Positions 33,863-43,405 of a stretch of 60,264 nt of DNA are shown here, one piece after another. Numbering within the stretch: position 1 is the first letter of the stretch; each line of letters begins with the position of its first letter. A program made the translations under genes and the position numbers. The notes below the pieces were generated by a model. It had not been told where the DNA came from. It saw only the letters and a program-made list of their open reading frames with translations, and did not search any database. The stretch comes from Sphingomonas sp. (GTDB lineage Bacteria > Pseudomonadota > Alphaproteobacteria > Sphingomonadales > Sphingomonadaceae): NCBI GenBank assembly GCA_003248865.1, contig QFPK01000021.1, positions 1 through 60,264 on the forward strand, written 5' to 3'.

Positions 33863-35002
33863 TCAGGCCGCTTCGGCCAGCAGGCCCGCTTCCAGACGGC
33901 CCAGATGGTAATCGAGGTCGCCGAACTGGGTTTCGATGATCGTCAGCCGCTTGAAGTAATGGCCGGCCGCCAGCTCGGTGGTGATGCCGATGCCGCCGTG
34001 GGTCTGCACGGCCCATTGCCCCAGCGCGCGGGCGCCCTTGTTGATCTTGGCCTTGGCCTGGCTCACCCATTTGGCCCGGTTCGGATCGTCGAGCCTGAGC
34101 GTGCCCATCAGCGTCATGGACTGGGCCTGCTCGGCCTCCATGAACATGTCGACCAGCCGGTGCTGGATCAGCTGGAAGTCGCCGATGGCCTTGCCGAACT
34201 GCTTGCGCTGCTTGGCATAGTCCAGCGTCAGCTCGTGCAGCTTCTTCATGGCGCCGGTCGCCTCCGCGCATTGCGCGACGGTGGCATTGTCCACCAGCTT
34301 CTCGATCAGCGGCAGCGCGCCGCCTTCGGCGCCCAGCAGCGCATCGGCGCCAACAGCGGCATTCTCGAAATACAGCTCGCTCGCCAGCGTGCCGTCGACG
34401 CAAGGGTAATCGCGGCGCACCACGCCCTTGGTTCCGGCCGGAATCAGGAACAGCGAGACGCCGCCCGCCTCGCGCTGGCTACCGCCGGTGCGGGCGCTGA
34501 CCAGCAGATGCGTCGCAAACGGCGCCGCCACCACGACGGCCTTGTGCCCGTTCAGCACCCAGCCCGCGCCGTCTTTCTTGGCGGTCGTCTTCAGGTCGGC
34601 GAGATTGTAGCGGCCCTGCGGCTCGTAGAAGCCGGCGCCGATGATCACCTCGCCGCCGATGATGCCCGGCACCAGCGTCTCAGCCAGGGCGCCGCCGGTT
34701 TCCACCAGCGCGCCCGCGCCCAGCACCACGGTCGGCACATAGGGCTCAACCGACAAGGCCCGGCCGAATTCCTCCATCAGAACCATGGTGTCGACGGCGC
34801 CGCCGCCGAAGCCGCCATAGGCTTCCGGCAGTGCCGCGCCCAGCAGGCCCAGCTCGGTCGCCAGCGCCTGCCACACCCCCGGATCGCGCCCGCCCTCGCG
34901 CTTCAGCATGGCGGTGCGCTTGTCGAAATCATAATTGTCAGACAGGTAGCGATGCAGCGTGTCGCGCAGCATTCCCTGCGTTTCGGTGAAGTTGAAGTCC
35001 AA
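33863..35002 (-). CDS. Acyl-CoA dehydrogenase, small subunit type (PimD-like)
   Basis: A 379-residue protein starting MDFNFTETQGMLRDTLHRYL. The acyl-CoA dehydrogenase fold is shown by LPEAYGGFGGGAVDTMVLMEEFGRA, WVLNGHKAVVVAAPFATHLLV and YAKQRKQFGKAIGDFQLIQHRLVDM, ending with QTHGGIGITTELAAGHYFKRL, the small-subunit signature. The canonical YEGT base motif is missing. It follows the large-subunit gene by 42 bases on the same strand, so the order here is large then small, unlike the pair near 21 kb. Dicarboxyl-CoA or side-chain oxidation is plausible but unproven. Confidence 0.86.
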   Translation of the reverse strand: MDFNFTETQGMLRDTLHRYLSDNYDFDKRTAMLKREGGRDPGVWQALATELGLLGAALPEAYGGFGGGAVDTMVLMEEFGRALSVEPYVPTVVLGAGALVETGGALAETLVPGIIGGEVIIGAGFYEPQGRYNLADLKTTAKKDGAGWVLNGHKAVVVAAPFATHLLVSARTGGSQREAGGVSLFLIPAGTKGVVRRDYPCVDGTLASELYFENAAVGADALLGAEGGALPLIEKLVDNATVAQCAEATGAMKKLHELTLDYAKQRKQFGKAIGDFQLIQHRLVDMFMEAEQAQSMTLMGTLRLDDPNRAKWVSQAKAKINKGARALGQWAVQTHGGIGITTELAAGHYFKRLTIIETQFGDLDYHLGRLEAGLLAEAA

Positions 35003-35044
35003 GATATCCTCCCGGAAAAGCTGTGACGTGAAGCGGCCGGGCCC

Positions 35045-36253
35045 TTAAAGGCCCAGCACCATCTTCGCGATGATGTTGCGCTGGATCTCGTTCGATCCGC
35101 CGTAGATGCTGGTCTTGCGCATGTTGAAATAGGTCGGCGCGGCGCGGTGCGCGAACTCCGGCCCGATCGGATATTCGTTCGATCCTTCCGGGAATTCGCG
35201 GAAGTAGGGCGCAGCGTAATTGCCGGCCGCTTCCAGCACCAGTTCGGTGATGCGCTGCTGGATTTCGGTGCCCTTCACCTTCAAAAGCGAGGATTCCGGC
35301 CCCGGCCCCTTGCCGGCGGCTTCGCCGGCCAGCGTGCGAAGCTCGGTGAACTCCAGCGCGGTCAGGTCGGTTTCCAGCTCTGCCACCTTGCGGCGGAAGA
35401 AGGGGTTCGCCAGCAGCGACTGGCCGGTGCCGTCCTGCTCGGTCTTCGCCAGTGCCTTCAGCTTCTCGATCCCGCGCTTGGAGCGGGCGACGCCCGCGAT
35501 CCCCGTGCGTTCATGGGCAAGCAGGAACTTGGCGCAGGTCCAGCCCTTGTTCTCTTCATAGACGCGGTTCTCGACAGGCACCTTCACATTGTCGAGCCAG
35601 ACCTCGTTCACTTCATGCTCGCCGCCCAGCGTGATGATCGGCTTCACGGTGATGCCCGGCGTCTTCATGTCGATCAGCAGGAAGGAAATGCCCTCCTGCT
35701 GCTTCGCAGTCGGGTCGGTGCGCACCAGGAAGAAACCCCAGTCGGCGTGCTGCGCCAGCGTGGTCCAGGTCTTCTGGCCGTTGACGATATAGTATTCCTT
35801 GCCGTCCTCGGTGATGCGCTCCGCCTTGGTGCGCAGCGAGGCGAGGTCGGAGCCGGAGCCGGGCTCGGAATAGCCCTGGCACCACCACACATTGCCCGAC
35901 AGGATGCCGGGCAGGTGCTGCGCCTTCTGCTCGGGCGTGCCGAAGGTGTAGATCACCGGGCCCACCATGTTCACACCGAACGGCAGCGGCGGGATGGTTT
36001 CGGCCTTGGCGCTCTCTTCCGAGAAGATGTAGCGCTGCGTCGCCGTCCAGCCGGGGCCGCCATATTGCGTCGGCCAGGCAGGCGCGGACCAGCCCTTCGT
36101 CGCCAGGATCTTGTGCCAGGCCAGGAATTCGTCCCGGCCCAGTTCCTCGCCCTCGTCCTGCTTGCCGCGCAGTTCGGGGGGATAATTCTGTGCAATGAAA
36201 GCCCGCACCTCTTCGCGGAACGCGATTTCCTCCGGGCTGAACGCAAGATCCAT
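35045..36253 (-). CDS. Acyl-CoA dehydrogenase, large subunit type (PimC-like)
   Basis: A 402-residue protein. Motifs: WWCQGYSEPGSGSDLASLRT, YIVNGQKTWTTLAQHADW, and the C-terminal SIYGGSNEIQRNIIAKMVLGL, in which the Glu of YEGT is Gly. It pairs with the small-subunit gene just downstream. The start at 36253 (MDLAFSPEE) is preferred over the ATG two codons earlier because AAGGGAG is then seven bases away. A longer in-frame reading continues upstream but only mirrors the GST gene on the other strand. Confidence 0.87.
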   Translation of the reverse strand: MDLAFSPEEIAFREEVRAFIAQNYPPELRGKQDEGEELGRDEFLAWHKILATKGWSAPAWPTQYGGPGWTATQRYIFSEESAKAETIPPLPFGVNMVGPVIYTFGTPEQKAQHLPGILSGNVWWCQGYSEPGSGSDLASLRTKAERITEDGKEYYIVNGQKTWTTLAQHADWGFFLVRTDPTAKQQEGISFLLIDMKTPGITVKPIITLGGEHEVNEVWLDNVKVPVENRVYEENKGWTCAKFLLAHERTGIAGVARSKRGIEKLKALAKTEQDGTGQSLLANPFFRRKVAELETDLTALEFTELRTLAGEAAGKGPGPESSLLKVKGTEIQQRITELVLEAAGNYAAPYFREFPEGSNEYPIGPEFAHRAAPTYFNMRKTSIYGGSNEIQRNIIAKMVLGL

Positions 36254-36403
36254 CAGCATACTCCCTTCAATTCCCGAAGGCGCTAGCATTGGCAGTGCCG
36301 CAATCCAAGCTGCCAGAAAGGCGCAATTCACCCCCAAATATGCGGGGCTGAAACATGCAAGGCTACTGGCGCCGGGGGCCGCATGCGCTAATAGGGGGTT
36401 CAA

Positions 36404-37069
36404 ATGTGGCGCCTCCACCAATTCCCCCTCTGTCCGTTCAGCCGTGCCGTGCGCTTTGCCATGGCCGAAAAGGCTGTCACGGCCGAACTGGTGCTGGCCT
36501 ATCCGTGGGAACGCAGCGAAAGCCTCTCCAGCCTGAACCCCGCCATCCAGACCCCGGTGCTGGAAAACGGCCAGCTGGTGCTGTGCGACAGCAATGCCAT
36601 CATCGAATATTTCGACGAGACGGTGGAGCGCCCGCCGCTGCTGGGTGCCAGCGCCACGGAACGCGCCGAGGCGCGGCGGCTGGCGGGCTGGTTCGCCCAG
36701 CGCTTCTATGCCGAAGTGACGGCGCCGCTGCTGGCCGAGCGCATGTACAAGCGGCTCGTCACCCGCGAGATGCCGGACGGCATCGGCATCCGCAACGCCA
36801 ACCGCGCGGCGGAACTGCATCTGCAATATGTGGACGATCTGCTGGACGAGAACCGCTGGCTGGCCGGGCCGACCTTCGGTATCGCGGATATCCACGCCGC
36901 GGCGCAGATTTCCGTCGCAGATTATCTGGGCGGGATCGACTGGCGCGGCCATGGGCAGGCCAAGGTGTGGTATTCGGCGCTGAAATCCCGCCCGTCGTTC
37001 CGCGCCCTGCTGGCAGACCGGATGGAGGGCATCCGCCCGCCGCCGGACTATGACAAGCTCGATTTCTAG
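36404..37069 (+). CDS. Glutathione S-transferase family protein
   Basis: A 221-residue cytosolic GST. The thioredoxin-fold N-terminal domain starts MWRLHQFPLCPFSRAVRFAM, with the active-site CPFSR at 10-14. The cis-Pro glutathione-binding segment (QTPVLENGQLVLCDSNAIIEYFDE) follows, then the all-helical domain with RWLAGPTFGIADIHAAA. Substrate is not predictable; conjugation or reductive detoxification is typical. The last 20 bases overlap the start of queG, so the genes are translationally coupled. Confidence 0.9.
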   Translation: MWRLHQFPLCPFSRAVRFAMAEKAVTAELVLAYPWERSESLSSLNPAIQTPVLENGQLVLCDSNAIIEYFDETVERPPLLGASATERAEARRLAGWFAQRFYAEVTAPLLAERMYKRLVTREMPDGIGIRNANRAAELHLQYVDDLLDENRWLAGPTFGIADIHAAAQISVADYLGGIDWRGHGQAKVWYSALKSRPSFRALLADRMEGIRPPPDYDKLDF

Positions 37070-38096
37070 TGCGCTCGAAGCCGAGGCGCGCGCGCTCGGC
37101 TTCGTCGCCTTCGGCATCACGCCTGCCACGTCCACGCCCGAGGCTGGAGCGCGGCTGCGGCAGTGGCTGGCGGAAGGCCGCCACGGCGACATGCTGTGGA
37201 TGGAGGCCCGTGCCGACGAGCGCGCGGCGCCTGAGGGCCTGTGGCCCGACGTCCGGTCGGTGATCGCGCTGGGCCTGCCCTATACCCCTGCGCTCGATCC
37301 GGCCCGTAATCTGCACCATCCCGAGCTTGCCACCATCTCGGTCTATGCGCTGGGCCGCGATTATCATGATGTGGTGAAATCCAAGCTGAAGGCGTTGGCC
37401 CGGCATCTGGCGGCGATCAGCGGAGAGCAGGTGAAGGTGTTCGTGGACACCGCGCCGGTGATGGAAAAGCCGCTGAGCGAAGCCGCCGGGCTGGGCTGGC
37501 AGGGCAAGCATTCGAACCTGGTCAGCCGCAAGGCCGGTAGCTGGCTGTTCCTGGGCGCCATCTACACCAGCGCCGACCTGCCCGCCTTCCGCGAGGCGGG
37601 CACCAGCGCGAGTTGCGGCAGCTGCACCGCCTGCATCACGGCCTGCCCCACCGACGCCATTGTCGCGCCCTATCAGGTGGATGCGCGGCGCTGCATTTCC
37701 TACCTCACCATCGAGCACAAGGGCGCCATCCCCGCCGAATTCCGTGAGCGGCTTGGCAACCGCATCTATGGCTGCGACGACTGCCTGAACGCCTGCCCTT
37801 GGAACAGCCATGCGCAATTCCCGGCGGATCCGGCCTTCCTGCCGCGTGGCGAACTGACGGCGCCTTATCTCGCAGACCTGCTGACGCTGGACGATGCGGC
37901 GTTCCGCGCCATCTTCTCGGGTTCGCCGATCAAGCGCATCGGCCGCGACCGCTTCGTGCGGAACTGCCTCTATGCGGCTGGCAACAGCGGGCTGGCCGCG
38001 CTGCTGCCGCCCGTCAGTCTGCTGCTCGACGATCCGGACCCGGCCGTGGCGGATGCGGCGCGCTGGGCGCTCGACAGGCTAACGGCTGACGTCTGA
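37050..38096 (+). CDS. queG: Epoxyqueuosine reductase
   Basis: A 348-residue cobalamin- and Fe-S-dependent enzyme performing the last step of queuosine synthesis in tRNA. Two [4Fe-4S] motifs are visible: CGSCTACITACPTDAI near residue 190 and GCDDCLNACPWN near 241. The N-terminal domain (GFVAFGITPA, MLWMEARADERAAP, IALGLPY) and a C-terminal HEAT-like part (NCLYAAGNSGLAALLP) are as expected. The length is normal. It overlaps the GST gene by 20 bases at the 5' end and the convergent serine hydrolase gene by 18 bases at the 3' end. Confidence 0.95.
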   Translation: MTSSISSALEAEARALGFVAFGITPATSTPEAGARLRQWLAEGRHGDMLWMEARADERAAPEGLWPDVRSVIALGLPYTPALDPARNLHHPELATISVYALGRDYHDVVKSKLKALARHLAAISGEQVKVFVDTAPVMEKPLSEAAGLGWQGKHSNLVSRKAGSWLFLGAIYTSADLPAFREAGTSASCGSCTACITACPTDAIVAPYQVDARRCISYLTIEHKGAIPAEFRERLGNRIYGCDDCLNACPWNSHAQFPADPAFLPRGELTAPYLADLLTLDDAAFRAIFSGSPIKRIGRDRFVRNCLYAAGNSGLAALLPPVSLLLDDPDPAVADAARWALDRLTADV

Positions 38097-39389
38097 CGCC
38101 ACCGCCGGGTTCAGCCGTTCCAGATTCGGCCCCTTCGCATTTCCCAGCGACTGCAGCATCAGCACCACCGCGATCTGCCGAACCGGGTCGACATAAGCCA
38201 GCGTGCTGGCCGCGCCGCCCCAGCCCCAGCTGCCGACGCTATTCTTCTTCTGATCGCGCGCGCTGGTTTCGGTGAGCACGGCGCGGCCCCCGGCGCCAAA
38301 TCCGTCTGTACCGCTGAAGAAGGTGCCCGGCTCCATCAGGTTGGACATCGCCAGCCGCGCGACCCCGCGCGGCAGCAGCACCTTCCCTTCGAACAGGCCC
38401 TCGTTCAGCATCAGCTGCAGGAAGCGCGCGAAATCGCTGGCTGAGGAGACCAGCCCCGCGCCGCCGGCCAGCATCACCGGCGGCGTCGACCAGCTGGTGC
38501 TGGCAGGGCCGTCGATCAGCTCCGGTTTTTCCAGCGGCTTCCAGCTGCGGTCGCGCCAGGCATAGAGCCCCGCCAGCCGCTTCTGCTGCGCAGGGCTGAC
38601 CCAGAAGGCGGTGTCGTGCATGCCCAGCGGCTGGAACAGCTGTTCGGCGAATATCCGGTCCAGCGTCTTGCCGGTCAGCCGCTCCAGCAGGGCGCCCGCC
38701 ACATCGAGGCCGATGGAATAGAACCAGCTGGTGCCGGGATCGGAGCGCAGCGGCAGCGTCGCCAGCCGCTTCATATAGGTGGCGAGGTCGGGTGCCAGCG
38801 CCTCCCCGGGTGTCACCAGCGCGCCGCCCGACATGGCCTGAAGGCCCTGCCGCCGATATTCCTTCTCCAGCGGGCCGTCCCCGGCAATCGAATAGCTGAA
38901 GCCCGCCGTGTGGGTGAGCAGGTGGCGAACGAGGATCGGCCCCTTCGCCGGGCGGCTTTCCAGCCCTTTCGCGGGGTCGACCAGCACCGTCATCTCGCGG
39001 AATTCCGGCATGATGTCGGCGATCGGCGTGTCGATGGAGAGCTTGCCCGCCGCGACCTGCTGCATCACCGCGATTCCGGTGACCTGCTTGGTCATGGAGA
39101 AGATGCGCCACAGCGACTGGGTGGCGGACACCGGCGCCCCGCCGCCGAATTCGGTGGTGCCCGATGTCATCCACACGGGCGCGAAACGGCCGGGCTTCAT
39201 CACCCCCACCACTGCGCCGGGCACCAGACCTTCGGCCACATAGGCGTCGATCAGCGCCTGAAGCGCCGGATAGGGGGCGCCCTTCCCCAGCACCGGCCCG
39301 GCGGCCGAGGCCGCCACTGCGGCCCCGAACGCGCCCAGCAGGCCACGCCGGTCCAGCCTCACTGCGTTTCCGAAATTTCCATGCCCCAT
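38079..39389 (-). CDS. Exported serine hydrolase, class C beta-lactamase / esterase family
   Basis: A 436-residue protein of the penicillin-recognising serine hydrolase fold. The nucleophile motif S-M-T-K is at 98-101 (WRIFSMTKQVTG) and the Tyr motif appears as WFYSIGLDVAGALL. The N-terminus contains RRGLLGAFGAAVAASAAG, a possible Tat-type signal sequence. Members act as esterases, D-aminopeptidases or beta-lactamases; the lack of a typical KTG box context favours esterase-like use. The start lies 31 bases inside the 3' end of the patatin gene, so it is co-expressed with it. Confidence 0.85.
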   Translation of the reverse strand: MGHGNFGNAVRLDRRGLLGAFGAAVAASAAGPVLGKGAPYPALQALIDAYVAEGLVPGAVVGVMKPGRFAPVWMTSGTTEFGGGAPVSATQSLWRIFSMTKQVTGIAVMQQVAAGKLSIDTPIADIMPEFREMTVLVDPAKGLESRPAKGPILVRHLLTHTAGFSYSIAGDGPLEKEYRRQGLQAMSGGALVTPGEALAPDLATYMKRLATLPLRSDPGTSWFYSIGLDVAGALLERLTGKTLDRIFAEQLFQPLGMHDTAFWVSPAQQKRLAGLYAWRDRSWKPLEKPELIDGPASTSWSTPPVMLAGGAGLVSSASDFARFLQLMLNEGLFEGKVLLPRGVARLAMSNLMEPGTFFSGTDGFGAGGRAVLTETSARDQKKNSVGSWGWGGAASTLAYVDPVRQIAVVLMLQSLGNAKGPNLERLNPAVASDVSR

Positions 39390-41776
39390 GTTGCCAGCTT
39401 CCCCTCAAGCTCCTCGAACAGCGGCTGCACCGTCGTCAGGCGCGGTTTTTCCGCCGTCAGGATCGCCTCGAACAGCTTGCGCTTCCATGCCGACGCGTCA
39501 AGTGACGCTTCCGGGACAGCGCTGGAGACGATATCCACCAGCCGCTCCGCCGCGTGCAGCCGCCCCCACAGATAGTCATTCTCGCGATAGGCCCGGCTGA
39601 AGAACGCCGCGAAGGCGTTCAGCTGCCAACCCTTCAGGCAGGCCCGCGCGCCACCGCTGCGCAGCGAGGTGGCGTCGTCCGGCGAGATGCGGTCCACCTT
39701 CAGTTCCTCGAAGCTGTCGGCGGTTTCCTCCTGCGCCAGCGGCAGGATGGCGATGTCGTAGAAGGGGAAGCCCAGCCAGGCCCTGACCAGCCGGCGGCGG
39801 CTTTCCTTGTCGAACCCCGGATCGGTCACTGCGCTCACCAGCACCCGGTCGGCGTCGGCGTCCAGCGTGCGCAGGTCCAGCGTGTCGGCCAGCACGTCGA
39901 TAGCGTTGGCTGCCGCCTTCGCCTGCGCCTCTGCGCCATGCGCCCCGATCACGGCGTGGGCCGCCGCCGCCAGTGCCGGGACGTCAGGCGGATCGGCGGG
40001 CGCGCGCCGCGCCACGAACGGCGCCGTCACCACATAGAGCGCGGCCTTCAGCGCCTCGGCGCTGGCCCGCTCGGCCGGATTGTTGCTGGCGGCGATCTCG
40101 TCAGAGAGGCGGCGCACGAAGAAGCGCAGCCGCCGCACGCGGAAGCCGATGTCCAGCTGCCGCAGCAGCCGCACATAGCCGCTGTCCTCCGCCCCGCGCC
40201 CCACCGCCTGATCGTGGTGGAAGGCGCCGCGCGCGGCGGCAGCCGTTTCCAGCGCCACGCGCAGCCGTGCCGCGTCTGCGGGCCCCAGCTCGGCGGCGTG
40301 CGCCAGCAGGCTGGAGGCCTCGTCCAGCACGGTGCGCACCTTCAGCTGGGCATAGGCGGCAAAGGCGAAACCGGCTTCCCGCGCCGCCAGCGAATTGATG
40401 CGGGATCGCGCCCGCGCCAGCCGAACGGGGGTGATCCGCATCATGAAGAAGCGCGGCCCCACGGCGCGCACGATGGCCTCGTTCACCGCCGGAGTCATCG
40501 CGTCGGTCACGGCGCGCAGGCGGCGGATGCGGGCGGAGACCGCATTGATCTGTTCCAGACTGTCGCGGATCGGCTGCTCGCGCGGGATGTCGGCCAGCGC
40601 GCGCAGGATGGTGGTGAAGAAGCCGGGATCGCGCCGCGCCAGCGCGTCGGTCGCCCCGCCCAGCCCCGGCTTCGGATCGATATAGACGAATCGCCTGTCC
40701 ACCTCGCGGTGGGCGGGCCGCATGCGCAGCGCCGCGATGGCCGGGCCGAAGGGCGCATTGTTCAGCACGCTGCCGTCGATCAGCGCAATCTCCTCCACCG
40801 GCCGATCGCTCCACAGCTGGCTTTCGAGGAAGCTCGCCCGCTCCGGCCAGGCCTCGCCGCGCGCCGCCATGCGCCGGTCCACCTCGTCCACCCTGGCCGG
40901 CGGGAAGGCGCCGGGGAAACTGGCGGTCGCCCGCGCGGCCAGCAGCAGTTCGGCCCGCGGCGCCACCGGCCCGCGCACGGCCATCCGATAGTCCCGAACC
41001 GCGCCATGATGGCGAGTGACGGCGGGGGAGGAGAAGCTGAACAGCCGCCGGTGCTCCTGTTCCGTCACCGTGTGCGGGGAGTGGATCGCCAGTTCCGCCT
41101 GCACCCCCCAATAGTCCGTCACCGTCACATAGAGGTCGAGCGGCAGGGTCGGCGGCACCAGCGGGCGGGTCGCGGGGCCGGCCGCCATCTGGTCCATCGC
41201 CCGGTCCAGCATCTCCGTCATCACATCGCCGGAAAAGGGCGGCTTGAACCAGCGGCTGCGCACGAAGCGCGCCAGCTTCAGCGTGACTTCGGCGCGCACC
41301 TCCGGCACGTCGACCGAGGCGAGGCTGGCCGACATCCGCCCGGCGTACCAGGCGACCGGTTCCTTGTAGAAGGCCGCCAGCCGCTCCCGCACGCCGGAGC
41401 CCCAGCGCGCATCCGGATCCAGCAGATGATCGACATCGGCTTCCTTCAGCCACATGTCGGTCAGGGGCTCCAGCGTCTGGCCCAACGCGATGGCGTTCGC
41501 CAGCATCACGGCGTTGATGCCGCCGGCCGATGCGCCGGTCAGGATGTCCACGATCACCGCCAGATCGGCGTGCGGCTTCAGCGCCTCCAGCAGCGCCTGC
41601 CACACAGGCTCACTGTCGAGCCCCGGCATGTCGGGGGGCATCGCCTCGCCCTGCTTGCGCGCTTCGCTGGCGCGCAGCAGCTTCCACAATTCCTTGGTGA
41701 CGCCGTGCATATAGACGGCAAGGCTCACCCCGCCGTAACAGACGATCGCGAGCCGCAGTTCCTTCTCGCGGATCAA
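39359..41776 (-). CDS. Patatin-like phospholipase-domain protein
   Basis: An 805-residue protein. The patatin Ser-Asp dyad is visible: GASAGG with Ser83 and DGSVLNNAPFG, around residue 330. An oxyanion-type CYGGVSLAVYMHG stretch lies at 13-25. The long C-terminal helical region (from about 420) is characteristic of the large patatin-like subfamily found in proteobacteria and actinobacteria, whose substrate is unknown. Lipid acyl hydrolysis is the likely activity. It sits 13 bases downstream of a 2-hydroxyacid dehydrogenase gene and overlaps the serine hydrolase gene, forming a three-gene unit. Confidence 0.88.
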   Translation of the reverse strand: MIREKELRLAIVCYGGVSLAVYMHGVTKELWKLLRASEARKQGEAMPPDMPGLDSEPVWQALLEALKPHADLAVIVDILTGASAGGINAVMLANAIALGQTLEPLTDMWLKEADVDHLLDPDARWGSGVRERLAAFYKEPVAWYAGRMSASLASVDVPEVRAEVTLKLARFVRSRWFKPPFSGDVMTEMLDRAMDQMAAGPATRPLVPPTLPLDLYVTVTDYWGVQAELAIHSPHTVTEQEHRRLFSFSSPAVTRHHGAVRDYRMAVRGPVAPRAELLLAARATASFPGAFPPARVDEVDRRMAARGEAWPERASFLESQLWSDRPVEEIALIDGSVLNNAPFGPAIAALRMRPAHREVDRRFVYIDPKPGLGGATDALARRDPGFFTTILRALADIPREQPIRDSLEQINAVSARIRRLRAVTDAMTPAVNEAIVRAVGPRFFMMRITPVRLARARSRINSLAAREAGFAFAAYAQLKVRTVLDEASSLLAHAAELGPADAARLRVALETAAAARGAFHHDQAVGRGAEDSGYVRLLRQLDIGFRVRRLRFFVRRLSDEIAASNNPAERASAEALKAALYVVTAPFVARRAPADPPDVPALAAAAHAVIGAHGAEAQAKAAANAIDVLADTLDLRTLDADADRVLVSAVTDPGFDKESRRRLVRAWLGFPFYDIAILPLAQEETADSFEELKVDRISPDDATSLRSGGARACLKGWQLNAFAAFFSRAYRENDYLWGRLHAAERLVDIVSSAVPEASLDASAWKRKLFEAILTAEKPRLTTVQPLFEELEGKLATWGMEISETQ

Positions 41777-41789
41777 GGTTTTTTGCCCG

Positions 41790-42791
41790 TCAGAAGTCGG
41801 CCAGGACCTGATCGGGCGGCCGGTGCCCGTCGGCGAACACGCGGATGTTGGTGATCACCTTGTCCCCCATGGCCTGCCGCCCTTCGAAGGTGGCGGAACC
41901 CAGATGCGGCAGCAGCACCACATTGGGCAGTTCGGTCAGCTGAGGATGGATCGCGGGCTCGCCCTCATAGACATCCAGCCCCGCGCCGGCGATCCGCCCG
42001 GCGGCCAGCGCGGCCGCCAGCGCGGCTTCGTCCACCAGCGCCCCGCGCGCGGCGTTGATCAGATAGGCATGGGGCTGCATCAGCTTCAGCCGGTCGGCGT
42101 TCATCAGGTGCCGCGTCTCCGCCGTTTCCGGGCAGTTGAGGCTCACGATGTCCACCCGTTCCAGCATGGCTTCCACGCTGGGCCACCAGGTTGCCTCCAG
42201 CGGCCCTTCCACCGCCTTCGGCAGCCGGTGCCGGTTGTGATAATGGATGGAGAGCCCGAAGGCCTTCGCCCGTGCCGCCACCGCCTGCCCGATGCGGCCC
42301 ATGCCCACGATGCCCAGCCGCTTGCCGGTGATGCGATGGCCCAGCAGCCCGGTGGGCGTCCAGCCGGTCCATTGCCCGGCGCGCACCAGTTTCTCGCCTT
42401 CCGAAAGGCGGCGCGGCACCGAGAGGATCAGCGACATCACCAGATCGGCGGTGTCGTCCGTCAGCACGCCGGGGGTGTTGGTGACGGCGATGCCCTTCGC
42501 ACGCGCGGCGGCGAGGTCGATATGATCGACGCCGGTACCGAAATTGGCGATCAGCTTCAGGTCCGGCCCGGCCGTCTCGATCAGCGCGGCGTCGATCTCG
42601 TCCGTCACGGTGGGCACGAACACGTCGGTCGCGGCCATACGGGCCGTCAGTTCCGCCCGGCTGAGTGCCGTGTCCTCGAAGTTCAGCTCCACGTCGAACA
42701 GCTCTGCCATCCGCGTCTCGACCGCCTGCGGCAGCCGCCGCGAAACCGTCACCCGAAGCCTGCGATCATATTTCTGGAAGCGGGAGGTCAT
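41790..42791 (-). CDS. D-isomer 2-hydroxyacid dehydrogenase (glyoxylate/hydroxypyruvate reductase type)
   Basis: A 333-residue NAD(P)-dependent oxidoreductase that interconverts 2-oxoacids and D-2-hydroxyacids. The Rossmann motif GIVGMGRIGQAVAARAKAFG is intact, as are the catalytic Arg (INAARGALVDE), Glu (GLDVYEGEP) and His (VVLLPHLGSATFE). The N-terminus (RRLRVTVSRRLPQAVE) resembles glyoxylate reductase GyaR-type enzymes. The ATG at 42791 has a weak ribosome binding site; longer upstream in-frame reading has no family character. It heads the unit with patatin and serine hydrolase genes, divergent from the SH3 gene. Confidence 0.9.
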   Translation of the reverse strand: MTSRFQKYDRRLRVTVSRRLPQAVETRMAELFDVELNFEDTALSRAELTARMAATDVFVPTVTDEIDAALIETAGPDLKLIANFGTGVDHIDLAAARAKGIAVTNTPGVLTDDTADLVMSLILSVPRRLSEGEKLVRAGQWTGWTPTGLLGHRITGKRLGIVGMGRIGQAVAARAKAFGLSIHYHNRHRLPKAVEGPLEATWWPSVEAMLERVDIVSLNCPETAETRHLMNADRLKLMQPHAYLINAARGALVDEAALAAALAAGRIAGAGLDVYEGEPAIHPQLTELPNVVLLPHLGSATFEGRQAMGDKVITNIRVFADGHRPPDQVLADF

Positions 42792-42856
42792 GCCGTCAGC
42801 AATGGCCCGCGCAGCGGAGTCTTGCAAGGCTGGCCGGCAGTTGGCAGGGGGTTTCG

Positions 42857-43387
42857 ATGCGCGCGCTTCTTCCCGCCCTGCTTCTTCTGGCCAGCCCCGC
42901 CACCGCGCAGGAGGCGCAGCCGGCGCCTGCTGCGGCGGCCACTCCCAGCAACAAGGATGCGCTGAAATACCGCTCCGGCCTGCCCGTGCCGCGCTTCGCC
43001 TCGCTGCGCGCGGGGCGCGCCTATATGCGCGCCGGGCCCGGCAAGGAATATCCCGTGACATGGGTGTTCGTGCGCCCGGGCACGCCGCTGGAAGTGCTGA
43101 GCGAATGGAATGTCTGGCGCAAGGTGAAGGACGCCGACGGCACCGAGGGCTGGATGGACCGCGCCATGCTCTCCACCGACCGCAGCATCCAGATCACGAA
43201 GCAGACGCGCGAACTGCGCGCCCGGCCTGACCTGTCCGCACCCATCGTGCTGCGCGCCGAACCCGGCGTTGTGATGCGGGTGACGATGTGCGCGGACCGC
43301 TGGTGCCGGGTGGAGGGTCAGGGCCGGTCCGGCTATCTGCTGCGCGAACATGGTTTTGGCGTCTATCCGAACGAACCCATCGGCTGA
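42857..43387 (+). CDS. Exported SH3-domain protein
   Basis: A 176-residue periplasmic protein with a signal peptide (MRALLPALLLLASPATAQ) followed by two bacterial SH3-like repeats: one from AYMRAGPGKEYPVTWVFVRPG to VKDADGTEGWMDRAML, the other from LRARPDLSAPIVLRAEPGVVM to VEGQGRSGYLLREHGFG. Such repeats bind cell-wall peptides or proteins. ATG at 42857 follows AGGGGG; earlier in-frame starts lie inside the dehydrogenase gene on the other strand. The GGDEF gene begins 18 bases downstream. Confidence 0.85.
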   Translation: MRALLPALLLLASPATAQEAQPAPAAAATPSNKDALKYRSGLPVPRFASLRAGRAYMRAGPGKEYPVTWVFVRPGTPLEVLSEWNVWRKVKDADGTEGWMDRAMLSTDRSIQITKQTRELRARPDLSAPIVLRAEPGVVMRVTMCADRWCRVEGQGRSGYLLREHGFGVYPNEPIG

Positions 43388-43405
43388 CGGCGCGCGAGGG
43401 GGTCG

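Noticed and set aside
36254..37192. N-terminal extension of the large acyl-CoA dehydrogenase at 35045-36253
   Set aside because: It runs antisense through the GST and queG starts, lacks family similarity, and a well-spaced ribosome binding site marks 36253.
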